A stretch of 64,000 nt of DNA from Adiantum capillus-veneris (GCA_014529385.2 CM043944.1:73871384-73935383), one strand, 5' to 3'. Shown: positions 9,446 through 22,065, counted from the first letter of the stretch. Program-made: numbers and translations. The notes: generated from the letters alone by a model not told the origin.

Positions 9446-11815
9446 TCATTTGCTTCTGGATATTGTTGATTCGCTACAAAACCACTCTATAAGTGTTGTC
9501 TTTCTATTATCATCATTATTCACCAAATTGGATATGTCAGTAGAGTCTCTAAAAGCAACCATATTCTGTTGTGGAAGATGCACTTGCAAATGCAATATAT
9601 CACGCTTTTCCTCATGCAATGAGAACCCAAAAATTCTCCCAATTGCCTCTGATGCGGATACATAGCGTGCATCTAAATAACTCTTGATTTCATGAAGAAC
9701 ACCTTCTCTATCTTGGAGCACAAACGTGGCCCTATCATGTCCTTTGTACACATACTTATAGAGATACTTCACTGCTGATATGGTTGAGCATTTCTCTACA
9801 TTGATGTGAGCTTTAGATCTTAGAGACAACAATGGATTATAGGGAACAATGCATCTGTTATCAAGCCTCTCTTGCTTTTGAACCACATATTGACCATCAT
9901 CTCGCTGCATATATCTTGGATATCCATCACCATCAACAGAAGTAGATTCATAAAACTCGCATGGGTATTTGAATCTACATCTTCCATCTACCATGCATGG
10001 AGCATTTGGCTCGAATGTGCCACACGGACCATGAACATTGCAACGACTCACAACATCATACAAATCAGGAAATAAAATTTTATCTGGAATTTCAACTCAA
10101 ACCATTCTATCGTAATGCCACATCTCTGTCGGCTTATATTCGGATGCAAGAATCAATAAGATATGAGCATGGGAAAGACCTCTCGTCTGAAATTCTATCA
10201 CACAAACAACAACCTTTCTAAAGATAGCCCTTTTAAGAAGCAACTCCATCAAATCTTTGAATTCATGATAAAAGACACGTGTAGTTAAGTCAGGACGATC
10301 AGAAGCAGTCTGTCCTGGCAATAACGCATCTTCTATTTCCTTCCACCTTGGGTTGCATGTGAAAGTTATGAATAGATCAGGCTTTCCTCTCTTACGTACA
10401 ATTGCCATAGAATCTTGATAGAGTTGCTGCATGTAACGAGGCCCCCCCACAAAAGATGAAGGCAATACAATTCTTATTCCAACATTAACACCCATGACCC
10501 CATGTGCATTGTCACTGGAAGCAAGCATGTCTGCAAGGCCTTGATACACTTCTACACGAATTGATCTTAGATTGTTTCTAAACCATAATAACCTTGACTC
10601 CTCCATAGTACTGTAGGCATCAACAATGTACTACTGCAACACTCATCCTCCACGTAAAAGGCATTCTGTGGTGTCACTCCTAATCTGTAACCTAAAAGTA
10701 TAGTATTGTTTTTGTGTAATAAATTTCTGCTCATTGGGAGTTTGCGGTAGATATGAATGCCACCCATCCTCTCCATCAGGAAATAATAGAACATATAGTA
10801 AAGGCATATATGATCGATGTAGGTTGGAGATCCTTTTAAGCCCCCCATCACGATACTGCCATACAATATCACGATGGCCGATGTTGCTCTCATCTCCTTG
10901 CCCTGGCATAATTGTTGCAACCTCAGATCCACGTGGAGCTAAATATTGCCAACCATTTGTATGCTTTTCAGTAATGACCATCTTCATGGTTGGGATTCCT
11001 TCATTCCATGTTGTTGTAGCAGCAAACCGAAAGGCATTTGCATATGGGTTAACACGATGCATCATAGCCTCCAAACTATGCAATCTGGCACATGATGCAA
11101 TCTATTGTTGAGCTCATTCTTTGTATCAAAAAAGTACAATTGTGCAAAGCGAGGTATCTGATCCACTCTTTCGCATGGTGTCATGGGCACCGTGAACTTT
11201 AAAAGTGTACACACCTCTCCCTCGCGTAAGTTGCTCATCAACATGAGCACCCAAAGAAGAAAAAGCCAATACATTATTATATGCTCTGATGTGTTTAAGA
11301 TTTTTTTTGCTCTTGGTAGTAGAACCTTGCATCAATTCTTTGAGCGCCATCGGCGGATCACTCAAAGGAAGTAATTTGAGTTTTCCTGATAAGCAACAAT
11401 ACTTACCTACAAATGTGCGTATAGACCTACCTTCAACCTTCCAAGCACATGCACCACAAAAGGAGCACACAAACTTTAAGCCACCCAAGTTGTGGACCAA
11501 GCATTTTCCATGGTAGAGGGCAAGCATAGAGTCATGCTTCAAGATTGTTGCATTTGGATAAATGCAATGAATAGATAGACAATAATGCTCAATTTTAGAG
11601 AATCCTCCTTCTTCAAAATTAATGCAAGGATGTTGTTGACCTTCCCAATTGTTGGCAACTCCAATAACGGAAGGTACTTCTAAAGTTCTAGTGCTTTGAG
11701 CATTTGTAGTACAATTTTCAATATGCATAGCCATTGCATCCATTTTTTGACCGCCATGGCTTAAACGGATGATATTCACACAATCTCCTAAAATACCCAA
11801 TGGGATTCGTTGCAA
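9446..11815 (-). pseudogene. Helitron Rep (HUH endonuclease) domain, lightly damaged
   Basis: It is collinear with 2,613-5,046 but better preserved. The HUH motif is intact as GLSHAHILLI (HAH codons at 10,171-10,163). The segment missing from the outer copy is present (NPLLSLRSKAHINVE), followed by KYLYKYVYKGHDRA with the candidate catalytic tyrosines. From 10,606 to 9,446 the frame is continuous apart from one TGA near 10,097, where the outer copy has a Cys codon. Further upstream, compensating frameshifts lie between about 11,150 and 11,083. The catalytic residues survive but no full-length protein can be made without repair or splicing. Confidence 0.93.
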
Positions 11816-12183
11816 AGATCATTGAGCCCTAGCCCGTGCTGTTTCTCGCCAGGCTTTTCGAGAAATGTTGCACAATCTAGCTCGATGTGTGTGTCCTGGG
11901 GACAAAATCCGTGGTCCGGACACCATCTGTGTTAACTCATTTTTTTAAAAGAGTAATCACTTAGGGTGACCAGTTTAACACCAATTAAAAGGTTGTCAAT
12001 AAATTTGAGTCTTCTAAATAGGAAGATTTGCATCTATCTAAAATGAGCTACCAATCTACTTGTCCTTGACCATAAGTTTAGCATGAATAACTTTTCATTC
12101 CATATCTCCTTTCCCCCCCATGTCGCTACCTCTCCGTTTGTCTTTCTACCCCTCTCTATATCTTTTTATGTTTTCGTTTTTGT
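11816..12183 (-). other. Upstream region of inner Helitron Rep
   Basis: This holds the first codons of Rep in degraded form (to about 11,925) and a non-coding leader. It is collinear with about 2,320-2,610 of the outer copy. Confidence 0.5.
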
Positions 12184-12545
<362 letters not shown>

Positions 12546-12584
12546 TACTACAATGATAATTTGAAGTTTTGCAACATCATTAGT

Positions 12585-13124
12585 TCAAAAAACATTACAT
12601 TTTAGGATAGGATGTACTAACACCCCCCTATGCGTTAGGCATGACAACACGACTAAGTCTCCTATCGTGGCATTCAAGCGATTAATTACAATTTTTAAGG
12701 TCTTCATCTCAGACCCTAAATCTGCTACATGTGCTTTATGAGCTTCAACTTGCTCGTGTTCTTTGAAGGTCCTAATCTCAAACCCCAAACCTATTACATG
12801 TGCTTTTAAGGCTTCAACTTGGTCTTTGTGTTCCTTGAAGCACAAAGACAATTGTTGCACGACCTCATTCTGGAAATTTTCCATGAATGTATGGAGTTCA
12901 TGTTGATTGATTTCCAAACGTGCAGTTTCGTCCTTGATACCGTGCAATGCCAAAATCACCTCCTCTCGAAAGGTGATGTGGTCTTCTATGGCAAGGAGGC
13001 AATGTGATTCAAGGAGGGCTCTCAGAGGCGAAGCAAAGAAGACATAAGGCGAGACGGGGGCAAAGGAAGAATCTTCTTTTGTAATGATTTTTTTGAAAGA
13101 CTCACCAGTAGGTGTCCCCAACAT
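12585..13124 (-). CDS. Helitron-borne coiled-coil protein, deletion form
   Basis: An open frame of 179 residues. Its first 46 residues match the outer copy at 141-282 and the rest matches 1,528-1,930, so about 1.25 kb present in the outer copy is absent, and the join keeps the frame. The two 24-residue coiled-coil repeats are present, the second slightly shortened (FKEHEQVEAHKAHV). No known family is recognised. This may be an accessory or captured protein; its conservation in both copies argues against a chance ORF. Confidence 0.5.
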   Translation of the reverse strand: MLGTPTGESFKKIITKEDSSFAPVSPYVFFASPLRALLESHCLLAIEDHITFREEVILALHGIKDETARLEINQHELHTFMENFQNEVVQQLSLCFKEHKDQVEALKAHVIGLGFEIRTFKEHEQVEAHKAHVADLGSEMKTLKIVINRLNATIGDLVVLSCLTHRGVLVHPILKCNVF

Positions 13125-13229
13125 CCCACTGCCTAGAGTAGCTCCAAGGTCCTAGCATAAACATTTTTTTGAGCTAACTTACATAGAGTAAGTATAGAAA
13201 AATTCAAAGGAAAAAATATTTTCAATTCA

Positions 13230-13667
13230 TGCACTGCTACTGGGGTGGCAGTGGCATTGGACGCATGGGTGACGATGGAGATGGCTTGCTCCTTCTCACT
13301 TGCTTGTTGAGCAACATGGCCAGCTGGAGGGCGAGGATGGAGATGGCTTGCAGCAATGGTTCAACTGCGGCACATGGAGTTTGGTTCTCGCTGCATACGG
13401 CATGGCACTCAGCTGACATTTGCGGCCTGGGCTGGCCAGGAGCATGGGAGTGAGCACAACTGTGTTGCAGGTAGGTTGCGGCAAGGCGCTCAGGAGGCAG
13501 GTGGAGTGGGGTTGTTGCTGTCTACGGCATGGCGCTCAGGAGGGAGTTGGAGTTTGTATGCATGGCAATTAGAGTTGCATTGGTTAGTATAGAGACGGGG
13601 CCAGAGGCAGGTGGAGTTTGTCTCGCTTAACGTTACACCCCCTCAGTACACAGCCTTGCCCTCAATT

Positions 13668-13746
<79 letters not shown>
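13230..13746. other. GC-richer 5' segment of inner Helitron with (GA)n
   Basis: About 430 bp noticeably richer in G and C than its surroundings, with many CATGGC/GGCATGG words, followed by a (GA)n tract of about 75 bp (13,671-13,746). No ORF is convincing. The composition would suit a captured host fragment, but I cannot identify a source. Confidence 0.4.
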
Positions 13747-13748
<2 letters not shown>

Positions 13749-14214
13749 CTGGGCAACTGTTTCAACTAGTTGCACCAATGAAGAGGCTCGTTCAGCTGGT
13801 TGCTCCAATGAAGAGAACCGCCTAACCGCCTACTACCAATGGAGAGAACCGCCTAGCAACAAAAACAACATTAGCTGTCTACAAAGGTTGGTGGGAGAGA
13901 GCCAAATTGTAGAGATAGAGTTAGTATCTTGCTCACCTTGCAACAACATCCTTGGGTAGCAGCAACGAACCGATTCATTCATCGATGCTTTTATATCACG
14001 ATGGCAAGGTGAGTTCAAGGGTCATCATTTTCTTGTTTTCTTACAAGGTTGGTTCCTCAGCTCGCCTAACCTTTTGTTGTGGCTCCTCAGATCACCTCGC
14101 CTAAATATTTGAGCCTCATCATTCATCAAGGCTATAGAATAGAATTTGAGCCGGAATGTGCTTTTGAAGACATGTAGTAGCCTAGATTTGAGGCTCGTTC
14201 ATAAAGAGTATAGA
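13747..14214 (-). other. 5' end region of inner Helitron
   Basis: Non-coding sequence that ends, on the minus strand, with the Helitron start TCTATACTCT at 14,214. An imperfect duplication (CAATGAAGAG / CAATGGAGAG phrases, about 13,775-13,850) is visible. No gene is seen. Confidence 0.6.
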
Positions 14215-15065
14215 TGACTTGGTTGAGAGAGACTTTGCAGAATGGGTACTAGATTTTGGCAATGGGAATGTATGTCATGGGGATTTACTTGATACTGTAG
14301 AATTTCCAAGTAGTATGATAGTCGAAGATAACAATGTTCAAGGACTAATTCACGGTATATATGGTGACTTACAAAATGTCCAAAGACATGCAACCTTCTT
14401 TAGGGACAGAGGTATTCTTGCACCACGCAATAAGGATGTTTCCATAATCAATCACTTGGCCATGCATAAAATGAGAGGAATTGACAAAAAATACTTGAGT
14501 GCAGATTCTCTTTGTACATCACATTGTAATGTGGGTTATATCCAATAGAGTTTTTAAACTCATCGGATCTTGGTGGTGGCTTCCCACCACACTGCTTGCA
14601 CCTGAAAGAGAATGTTCCAATCATGCTTCTTCGCAACCTGGATCCAAGGCGTGGTTTATGAAATGGGACAAGATTGATATGTAAGCATATTTATCACAGG
14701 GTCATTGAGGCGGAAGTAATCACAGGTTCTCATGTTGGAGACAACGTGTTCATACCAAGGATCGACTTTATCATAGGAGGTTCTGAAGGATTACCTTTTG
14801 AAATGAAGCGCAGACAATTTCCTGTGAGACTTGCATTCGGAATGACCATCAACAAGGCACAAGGTCAAACACTTGGATTCTTAGGTTTGTACCTTGCTAC
14901 ACCTGTTTTTACTCATGGTCAGCTCTATGTAGCAATGTCTCGTGTGTGTTCTTCTACTGCCATAAAGATTTTGATAGATGGTAGTCAAACATTGATAGCA
15001 AATTAAAATGCAAATCCAATGGCTTGCAACCCAAACATTGTCTACAAAGAAGTGCTAGAGGTCAG
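14215..15065 (+). pseudogene. Pif1-type helicase of outer Helitron, second half
   Basis: Collinear with about 8,190-7,328 of the inner copy: helicase text from VERDFAEWVLDFGNGN to MTINKAQGQTLG (about 14,845) and YVAMSRVCSS (about 14,928). A frame break near 14,548 and a TAA at 15,004-15,006 interrupt it. Together with 5,578-6,302 it forms one ancestral helicase. Confidence 0.92.
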
Positions 15066-15544
15066 AAATCTTTAAGGTATCGTACTATCTTTCATCCATG
15101 CATTACTCTTTGTCATTAACCCTTTTTCAAATGTAGTTTTATATTAATCCTAATTTTTGTTGTTGTTTATAGATGGCCAGACAATTTCCTGTGAGACTTG
15201 CATTCGGAATGACCATCAACAAGGCACAAGGTCAAACACTTGGATTCTTAGGTTTGTACCTTGCTACACCTGTTTTTACTCATGGTCAGCTCTATGTAGC
15301 AATGTCTCGTGTGTGTTCTTCTACTGCCATAAAGATTTTGATAGATGGTAGTCAAACATTGATAGCAAATTAAAATGCAAATCCAATGGCTTGCAACCCA
15401 AACATTGTCTACAAAGAAGTGCTAGAGGTCAGAAATCTTTAAGGTATCGTACTATCTTTCATCCATGCATTACTCTTTGTCATTAACCCTTTTTCAAATT
15501 TAGTTTTATATTAATCCTAATTTTTGTTGTTGTTTATAGATGGC
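14811..15544 (+). repeat. 367-bp tandem duplication in outer Helitron
   Basis: Bases 14,811-15,177 are repeated at 15,178-15,544 with hardly any difference, so the last helicase motifs occur twice. The inner Helitron has a single copy, so the duplication is private to the outer one and young. Confidence 0.93.
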
Positions 15545-15838
15545 CAGCCAATCTACAAAATATATTCGAGGTAATTTGTTGAAACTTTACAAAAAAATGA
15601 GCCTCACTTTAAAGTTTGAATGATTAAAGCATACTAATTGTGTTGTATGAAGCATAGATCCACTTTTTTGGAGGGGACCGTACTTGCAAATGATGTTGTA
15701 CATATCTTAGAAGACTTTGATGTCATAAGGTATGGCTTTTGAATTATTAATATTTATGTCTTTCAATAGGTTTGGATTTTTCTTAACATACTCTTTCTTT
15801 TTTGTAGAAAGAGTAAACACTATTATCCAGCCCATCTA

Positions 15839-16063
15839 TTGGTAGGTCTATATGAGTCCACGTGCTATTTAGGACTCATAGGATACTATCATGTTGCCTT
15901 AGAGCTAGACGAGGCAACAGGACAGGGTCATGTCTCTCTTAGAGAGATAGGGTATCAACTGCCCATAAATGTACTACCTTCCTTTGGATTTGAAGCAGAG
16001 AATCGGAAAGTGAGAATGTATGTTGTCGATGATACTCCAAGGCGGCTTGGACAAAGTGTGTGA
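15839..16063 (+). CDS. Helitron C-terminal ORF, outer copy
   Basis: 74 residues, nearly identical to the ORF at 6,685-6,909 on the minus strand. Retention of an open frame in both copies supports a real exon or gene. Function unknown. Confidence 0.5.
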   Translation: MVGLYESTCYLGLIGYYHVALELDEATGQGHVSLREIGYQLPINVLPSFGFEAENRKVRMYVVDDTPRRLGQSV

Positions 16064-16388
16064 TCCGCATTGGGCCCTGGGTGCTCCAGGTGCGAACCTG
16101 TGTCTATCACAAGCTTCGCTTTGAACCTAAATGATGCCTTTTACAATGGGTTTGGTTTGATGGTGATCTCTTTTTGACGTCGGGATTCCTTATGTTTTAT
16201 CCCTTATGTTTTTGATGATTACTCTCTTATCAAGAAGCCTCTTTTTTGCAACAAAACTATTGGCTCCTATTTGGAATGAAAACCATGTTGCACTCTTTGC
16301 GCGCACGTGCGCGCACGTGCGTGTACCATGAACTTATGAATACCATGTGTGTCATTAATTTAATTTGTGTCATAGTAAGAGCGAGTAA

Positions 16389-16419
16389 GACCCGCCGGTA
16401 GGTGGGTCGCGCAAGCTAG
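16389..16419 (+). other. 3' terminal hairpin and CTAG end of outer Helitron
   Basis: GACCCGCC-GGTA-GGTGGGTC forms an 8-bp stem with one G.T pair, 7 bases before CTAG. The following T (16,420) is the host half of the A|T target. Confidence 0.93.
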
Positions 16420-17734
16420 TATAGGTGAAGGTCTTTCAAATTTGTTTGTTTGACATGTGTCCCTGTCAAATTGAAGAGAAAGGAAGCATTTCCTTTCAAA
16501 TGTTGTTTCACAAAGTTACTTTCGTATTTTTTGGTATGCTGAAAAAGACTTTAAATGACAAAAAATTAAAGAGTATGCATAGGAGTTTGATTCATAATGT
16601 GATGTATTGATTCAATATTTATATTTTTATACTCTCACTTGTAAAGAGTCCTTTTACATAAAGACTTCAACAAGATTCATTTTAATAAATTAATAAATTG
16701 ATATATTATTCTCTATGTTAATTAATTCTATATTTTTAAATTAGAGCATAAATATATTATTTTGTTTTATATTTAATGTGTTTTTTTATTCTACTTCTTT
16801 TTTTTTCAATTAATAATGTGTAATGTGCACCTTTCACCTTATTAATTAAGTGGATCTTTTTTCGGTATATGGTTGGGTTCACAAAAGTCGGTGAACGAGA
16901 TTAAAAAAGGAATGTGCCTTCACCATGGAGGTTGTCAATTGGCATAAAAGGATATTATACTTCTCTGGTCTCGTGAAAAAATTAGCAAGTCTTCCCCCGT
17001 TGGAAGAGCAATTCTACCGTTCACTTTTCAGCGCGGAACATGGATCAATGTGATTGAATTGAAGCCAGCAGCTACGTACTCAACAATACTACCACTACAC
17101 TAGATATCAAAATCTTTTAAAGTAAATTTTATAGAGCTACCTTCATCCCTTGTGAATGAAAAGAGAGGTTGAAGAAAGAGTACGAGGTTTTTGCTGTCGA
17201 GTCTTGTGAATTTAGCTTGTGTATATATAATGAATAATATAATGTATTTTTTTCATTTTATCTTGTTTTCAAATGATAATATGGAATGTGCATCTTTCAC
17301 CTCATTTTTTAAGTGGGGCCTTTTCTAATATATAAACCATTTGTGATTATATATGTATAATGGATAATATAATTATATATTAAAACACAATGAAAATTTC
17401 ATGTGATTGTAGGCACTCATTTAAACTTACTTTCCATAAATCTCATTCCCTCCTTAACTTAGCAGGCCTTCATGCCTCGTTACCTTGTTTCATCTGGACA
17501 TTGCTTTTTCCCTATATTTTCGTCAATACTTACAAAAAAAATCCTTTAAAATTAGCTCTTTAATTCTTGGCTCTGTTCACGTGCCGGGCATTAGCCTTCA
17601 AGGTGCAAGCATGGTGTATACACTTGAGAAAATCCTTCCCTTCTACGGCCATGTTGGGCATAAGAATGAGGTTTGTGTGCTTTTGCGGCAACATCTCATT
17701 TGATTTTCATGTCGGACCAAAGCTTCGCCAAATC
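16420..17734. other. AT-rich region without a recognisable gene
   Basis: Flank of the outer Helitron. Short ORFs here (for example 16,425-16,610 and 17,485-17,703) resemble nothing I know. A phrase of the form AATGTGCA(C/T)CTTTCACCT(T/C)ATT appears near 16,825 and again near 17,285, which suggests an old direct repeat. Confidence 0.5.
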
Positions 17735-19447
17735 TACCAAAGCATTGTTTGCTGGATTAGCCTTTTCGTAACTGAATTAAGCTTATACCATTTTCGTAAC
17801 TGAATTAGCCTTTTCGTAACTGAATTAAGTTTATACCATTTTTAATGCACTCCAAGTGACAACATTCCAAAGAGAACGCCCATTAACACTAGTTCTGTAA
17901 TCGGACACTCAAATGTCGTAAGACACTACAATGTCTTGTTTTTTTAGCAACTTGTCATAATTATTCGGTGAATCTAGAAAAACCATTCATAGGTCATGTT
18001 CATATCTTAGGTCAGCTATGAGGTGAAGAACATAGCCAAATTTTACTTTTGCCAAAATTAATACCAAATTAAGATTATAATGATAAGTTTTAAGATGAAA
18101 AAATCACAGAAATTTAGTGTAGTTTTAATAGAATTTTCATAAATTGAATATAGCATCTCATCAAAATAAGATTTTGCATAGATTTCAAGGTGTATGGATA
18201 GGAAAAAACTTATTATGCAAGAAATTGAGCTTCATAACTTAGTTATGAGACTAGATACTTGTTATAATCAAAAGACCAAAATCTTGAAAATGCTCACAAA
18301 GAGGAAAATTTTGGTCTTTCAAGGCCTCTTTCATTAACTTGATGAGGTTATGGGACAAAACCTAAGGTGTAAAATGTATCTATAGGTCAATACCCCTCAA
18401 CTAAGCATTTTTCAAGGGTTCAAACTCATAAGCATCTTGTAATTTAAGCTCATTTTAAAAATATTGTAGTGCGTAATTTCTTGCAAAAAAAACATTGCTA
18501 TGGAAAAGTAATGAAAGTGTATATATAAATCTCTCAATTGTGTCCACATGAGGTATTTGTATACAAATAAGTGAGATGAGCGGAAAAATCCAAAAGTGGA
18601 CTTTATTTTAAGGCTTATCTTGATAAATAAAAAATCATGATTACAACATGCACAATTTTTTGGATATTCCATAAATCGCCAAATGTGGCTTGCATAACCA
18701 TTAAAAATTATCACCTTATGTAATGGAGTCATAGATCTAGTATATATGCATCATGAAACATTGTAAATTTAGATGAACTAAATGTTTTTGTAATCGTTAA
18801 TTGAATTTGTGAACGATATTTGACCCACAAGACTTTCTATATTTAATTCTAGTCACAAAGGTTTTTTTTCTCACATGACAAGTGTAAAAATATCAAACAT
18901 ATATATAAGTAATTACCACGGATTATTGCGTGCACCCTGCTCATTTTTTTCTTAGGCTAGAGTACGAGTTTTAATGAAACATTGAAGTTGTTTTACGTCG
19001 GTTCTTTTCATAAGTGTAGTTACTATTGAGGTTATGATCAAAAGTGATGAATATAATTTCTATGAGTACTTTGAATAACATTTTATAAGTTTGCAAAAGC
19101 ATTTCTTGAGATGTGTTCTAAATTTATGTACCATTTTAATTAAATTCGCAAAAAAAGGACACAAAAGTGTCCTTTTTGGTACCAAACTAGTGTTAAGATC
19201 CTTGAAAGTCAACCAAAAAATTCCCAAGCACTCTTCCCTTTGAAATATACCACAATAGACGCACATGTTGACTGTGACTTTGCCAAGAACAACCTGTAAG
19301 CAATATACATTATACTCCAACAGAGAAGCTCCTTGAGATCCTTAAGTGTACCGAAAATACTTTGAGATACAATCAACAGCCTAGAAAAAGTTAACAAAAC
19401 TCTACTATTCGTTTGTTTTTCTACAATAGAAATGGAGCATTACGACA
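17735..19447 (-). repeat. Left (3') LTR of minus-strand Ty3 element, interrupted
   Basis: Bases 17,735-17,886 and 19,197-19,447 match 33,139-33,587 in order. The right boundary ends in CGACA (19,447), and on the minus strand the bases before it (AGAGGGGTGGA) form a polypurine tract, so this is the 3' LTR of a minus-strand retrotransposon. The left boundary is not sharp. A CACTA-like element (17,887-19,192) sits inside. Confidence 0.7.
17887..19192. mobile_element. CACTA-like non-autonomous DNA transposon, 1,306 bp
   Basis: The ends are CACTAGTT...AACTAGTG, with inverted similarity continuing to a GGACACT motif about 15 bases further in on both sides. The host LTR copy at 33,230 reads straight through CATTAAGATC, while here the element is flanked by TTAA on both sides. 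No transposase is present; the inside is AT-rich. CACTA ends with GACACT-type subterminal repeats favour the EnSpm/CACTA group, which normally makes a 3-bp duplication. The TTAA flanks leave the exact duplication unclear (2 to 4 bp). Confidence 0.72.
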
Positions 19448-19586
19448 TCCACCCCTCTGGACCTGCACATCCTCAATTGTCTTCAAGTTGTCAATCTTCA
19501 TAAGCAAAAGTATCAACAAAACCATCTTTCAATGAATATATCTAATCATCTTCCTGCCGTTCTCTTGAACCTTGATCGCCAAAAAC

Positions 19587-20513
19587 CTAATGTTCTTCGC
19601 ATTTCTTGAATACTTTGATCATCTTCCCTGCAATAGGCACTATAAGCTTGGTGCCTTCAAGTTCACTAAGTTTGTAAGTTCCATTGTCATAAGCATGCAT
19701 CACGGTATAAGGTCCAAACCACCTCTTAAACCATTTTACGCATGGCCAAATATTGATTTTCCAAGCTGCTGTCATAGACAAGTACCCAATCGCCATCTTT
19801 CATGGCATGTGGCCTCAATCTATGCTTCTCATCAAATGCTTTTTTATAATTAAATATGCCTCCTTGAGCTTATCTCTTGCCCAATCAATGTTTTCTTGGC
19901 ATGTTTCAAGCTGACAAATATGCAAAGCACGCAAATCCTCAGTTGACATACCTAGTTCCCATGGCGACACTGTCCAAGAAATAATTGCCGCCTTTGTAGG
20001 TATGATTAGCTTTTGCCCATACATAAGCTCAAACGGCATAAATCCTATAACCGAGCTATGAGTATTTCTGTCATCCCACAAAGAAAAAGGTAAAATTTTA
20101 GGCCAATTACCAATTCATCCTCGACATGCCTTTGCCAAAGCTTTAACAATAGACGGATGCCCTCTTTCACTTTTCCCATTACCTTCTAGATTATATTATG
20201 TAGTAAGAGAAAACTTGACTCCCAATCAATAAAAAAACTCACCAGCTTCATTTGCATCCAATTCTCCTCTATCAACAGTAATTTTTCCAACATAACTGTA
20301 TCTGCAAATCACATCTTCAAGAAAAAACTTGCATACTAAACTTGTAGCTTTGGTATGAAAAGCTCTTCCTTCAATTTGATTAATGAGATCCTCTCTAACA
20401 AGAACAATGTACCTCATTTTCCAAACACCCACTAGCATAGTGATCAAATCTACAACCCACTTATAATGCATAGCAAATGGATAAGTAGGATGTAACTCAT
20501 CCCAATGTCTCAC
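19587..20513 (-). pseudogene. Integrase region of Ty3 element, degenerate
   Basis: Three broken segments on the minus strand cover the integrase core and C-terminus: HYKWVVDLITMLVGVWKMRY (about 20,465), DRNTHSSVIGFMPFELMYGQ (about 20,070) and, at the end, FGPYTVMHAYDNGTYKLSEL (about 19,710), which resembles the C-terminal module of Ty3 integrases. Stops and frameshifts separate them. Integrase would insert the cDNA into the genome; this copy is dead. Confidence 0.8.
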
Positions 20514-20785
20514 ATTTGAATACTATTGGAAAACCATGCAAGTTTCCACAAAATGAGCAATATTTTTATACATACCTTTCCACCAATGGTGTTCTTTAAT
20601 CTTGAAAAATGTCACCAAAATCCTCTATGTACTGCGCATAAGTTCACATAAGACACTTTGATTTGCTTTGTTGCATACTACTCATTGTGGTACCCTGCCT
20701 AGGTGCTTTGGTTGCTTCCACAAGTGTCCACCTTTAAGGAAATAACCATAACCTTCTTCCTGATCTTCCTATATTCTTGACCAGT

Positions 20786-21690
20786 CTATTCCTCTTGCCT
20801 GGTAAGAGTGCTAAGATAGCGGCCTATCAAGAGCCACTCTCCATCATACATATCCTCTAAAAAATCTTCAAAAACACAAGCAAGAGTATTACTACTTGCA
20901 TGCAAATAAGAAGAAGTATAAAACTTTAAGCCCACATCATCACTCTCGGTAAGCATCTCCTTGTCATATTTATATGTGGCTCTTGATAACATAATTTCTA
21001 TTGGATTGTGTCTTCTTGCAATATGACAAACTTTAGGGTTAAGAGACTTAATGAAAGCTATCCACTGCAACATAGCAATGTCTGAAGTGGAGCAATTTAT
21101 GATCATCTCTATCAATGGCAAACAATATGTCTCCATCACAATTGAAGCCCCAAAAACATAATCGTTATTAGACTTTAGAATGATAGCAACACCCCAAAGC
21201 TCTCTCTGTGCCCATCTTCATCATTTTGACCAATACTCCAACCAATGCCTGTCTCAATAGTCAAAAACTTTTTATGAGCATCTTCCCACACAAACCTTTT
21301 GCCTTTCCTTAATAACTGATAAAGTACTTCTGCAACATGAGCAAAGTGAGACAACCAAATACAATAGAACACGCAAGCACCCAAAAATTGGCAAACTTTA
21401 GTAACTGATGTGTGAGTCCTTCATCTTTTGTATAGCTTCTACCTTAACTGGGCTCGGCCGCCGCCATCAATGCGGCCCACATACATGTCCTACAATCAAT
21501 ATTTATTTGGCACCAAAAATGGACTTTGTCCTGAATGTGTCAAATTTACCTCTTCAAGCTTGCATACAATAGCTTCAAAATGTGCAATGTGCTGAGTAAC
21601 AAAGTTTAGGCACCCCCTCTAATCTTTCACCTCATCTTTCAGACCTTCTTCATCTCATAATAATCAATATCTAATTCTCCTAAATGATTT
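20786..21690 (-). pseudogene. RT C-terminus and RNase H of Ty3 element, degenerate
   Basis: Minus-strand segments include KDEVKD (about 21,640), HFEAIVCKLEEVNLTHSGQ (about 21,590-21,535), VKVEAIQKMKDSHIS (about 21,440), GACVFYCIWLSHFAHVAEVL (about 21,380) and LNPKVCHIARRHNPIEIMLS (about 21,040). These match the region between the RT palm and the end of RNase H in a Ty3 lineage. The N-terminal half of the RT resumes at 25,596 after the inserted LTR element. Confidence 0.75.
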
Positions 21691-21822
21691 TCTCATGTTA
21701 AACTGATCATTTAATATGGGGAAGTGCTGAGGGAGAAAAAGCTAGAATATTGGTTAAGCTAGTTGACCGGCCACAGTAGGGATCCAAAGGAGGAAAAATA
21801 GGGATCCAAAGGGGGGGCCATC

Positions 21823-22029
21823 TGTGAAAGAGCCATGTGCAACAATGGGCTTAAAAGACCCTAAGGTTCAGCCCATTAAGACTTCCAAAATGCTAAGGTT
21901 TCAAAATTCAAAGGTTGTGTCCAAAGGTCAAACATTGGGGGAATTGGATGCTTTGTGTGTGTCCCAAAAGTCTTTTGCAATCCCTACATAGGACGGGGCA
22001 AGCCTTGCACGTAGGGGATGAGAGAGAAA

Positions 22030-22065
<36 letters not shown>

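Larger units (their letters stand above)
14215..16419 (+). mobile_element. Outer Helitron, 3' portion
   Basis: Continuation of the Helitron interrupted at 6,302. The first bases (TGACTTGGTTGAGAGAGA) follow directly in sequence from the broken helicase when compared with the inner copy. The element ends with a hairpin (16,389-16,408) and CTAG at 16,416-16,419, followed by a T. A 367-bp tandem duplication has extended this part. Confidence 0.93.

Noticed and set aside
13230-13660. A host exon captured by the Helitron
   Set aside because: Composition is suggestive but no ORF or motif can be matched to a protein, so it is not called as a gene.
17883-19196. piggyBac element, because of TTAA on both sides
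   Set aside because: The ends are CACTAG/CTAGTG with CACTA-type inner motifs, not CCC(T/A)-type piggyBac ends, and no transposase is present.
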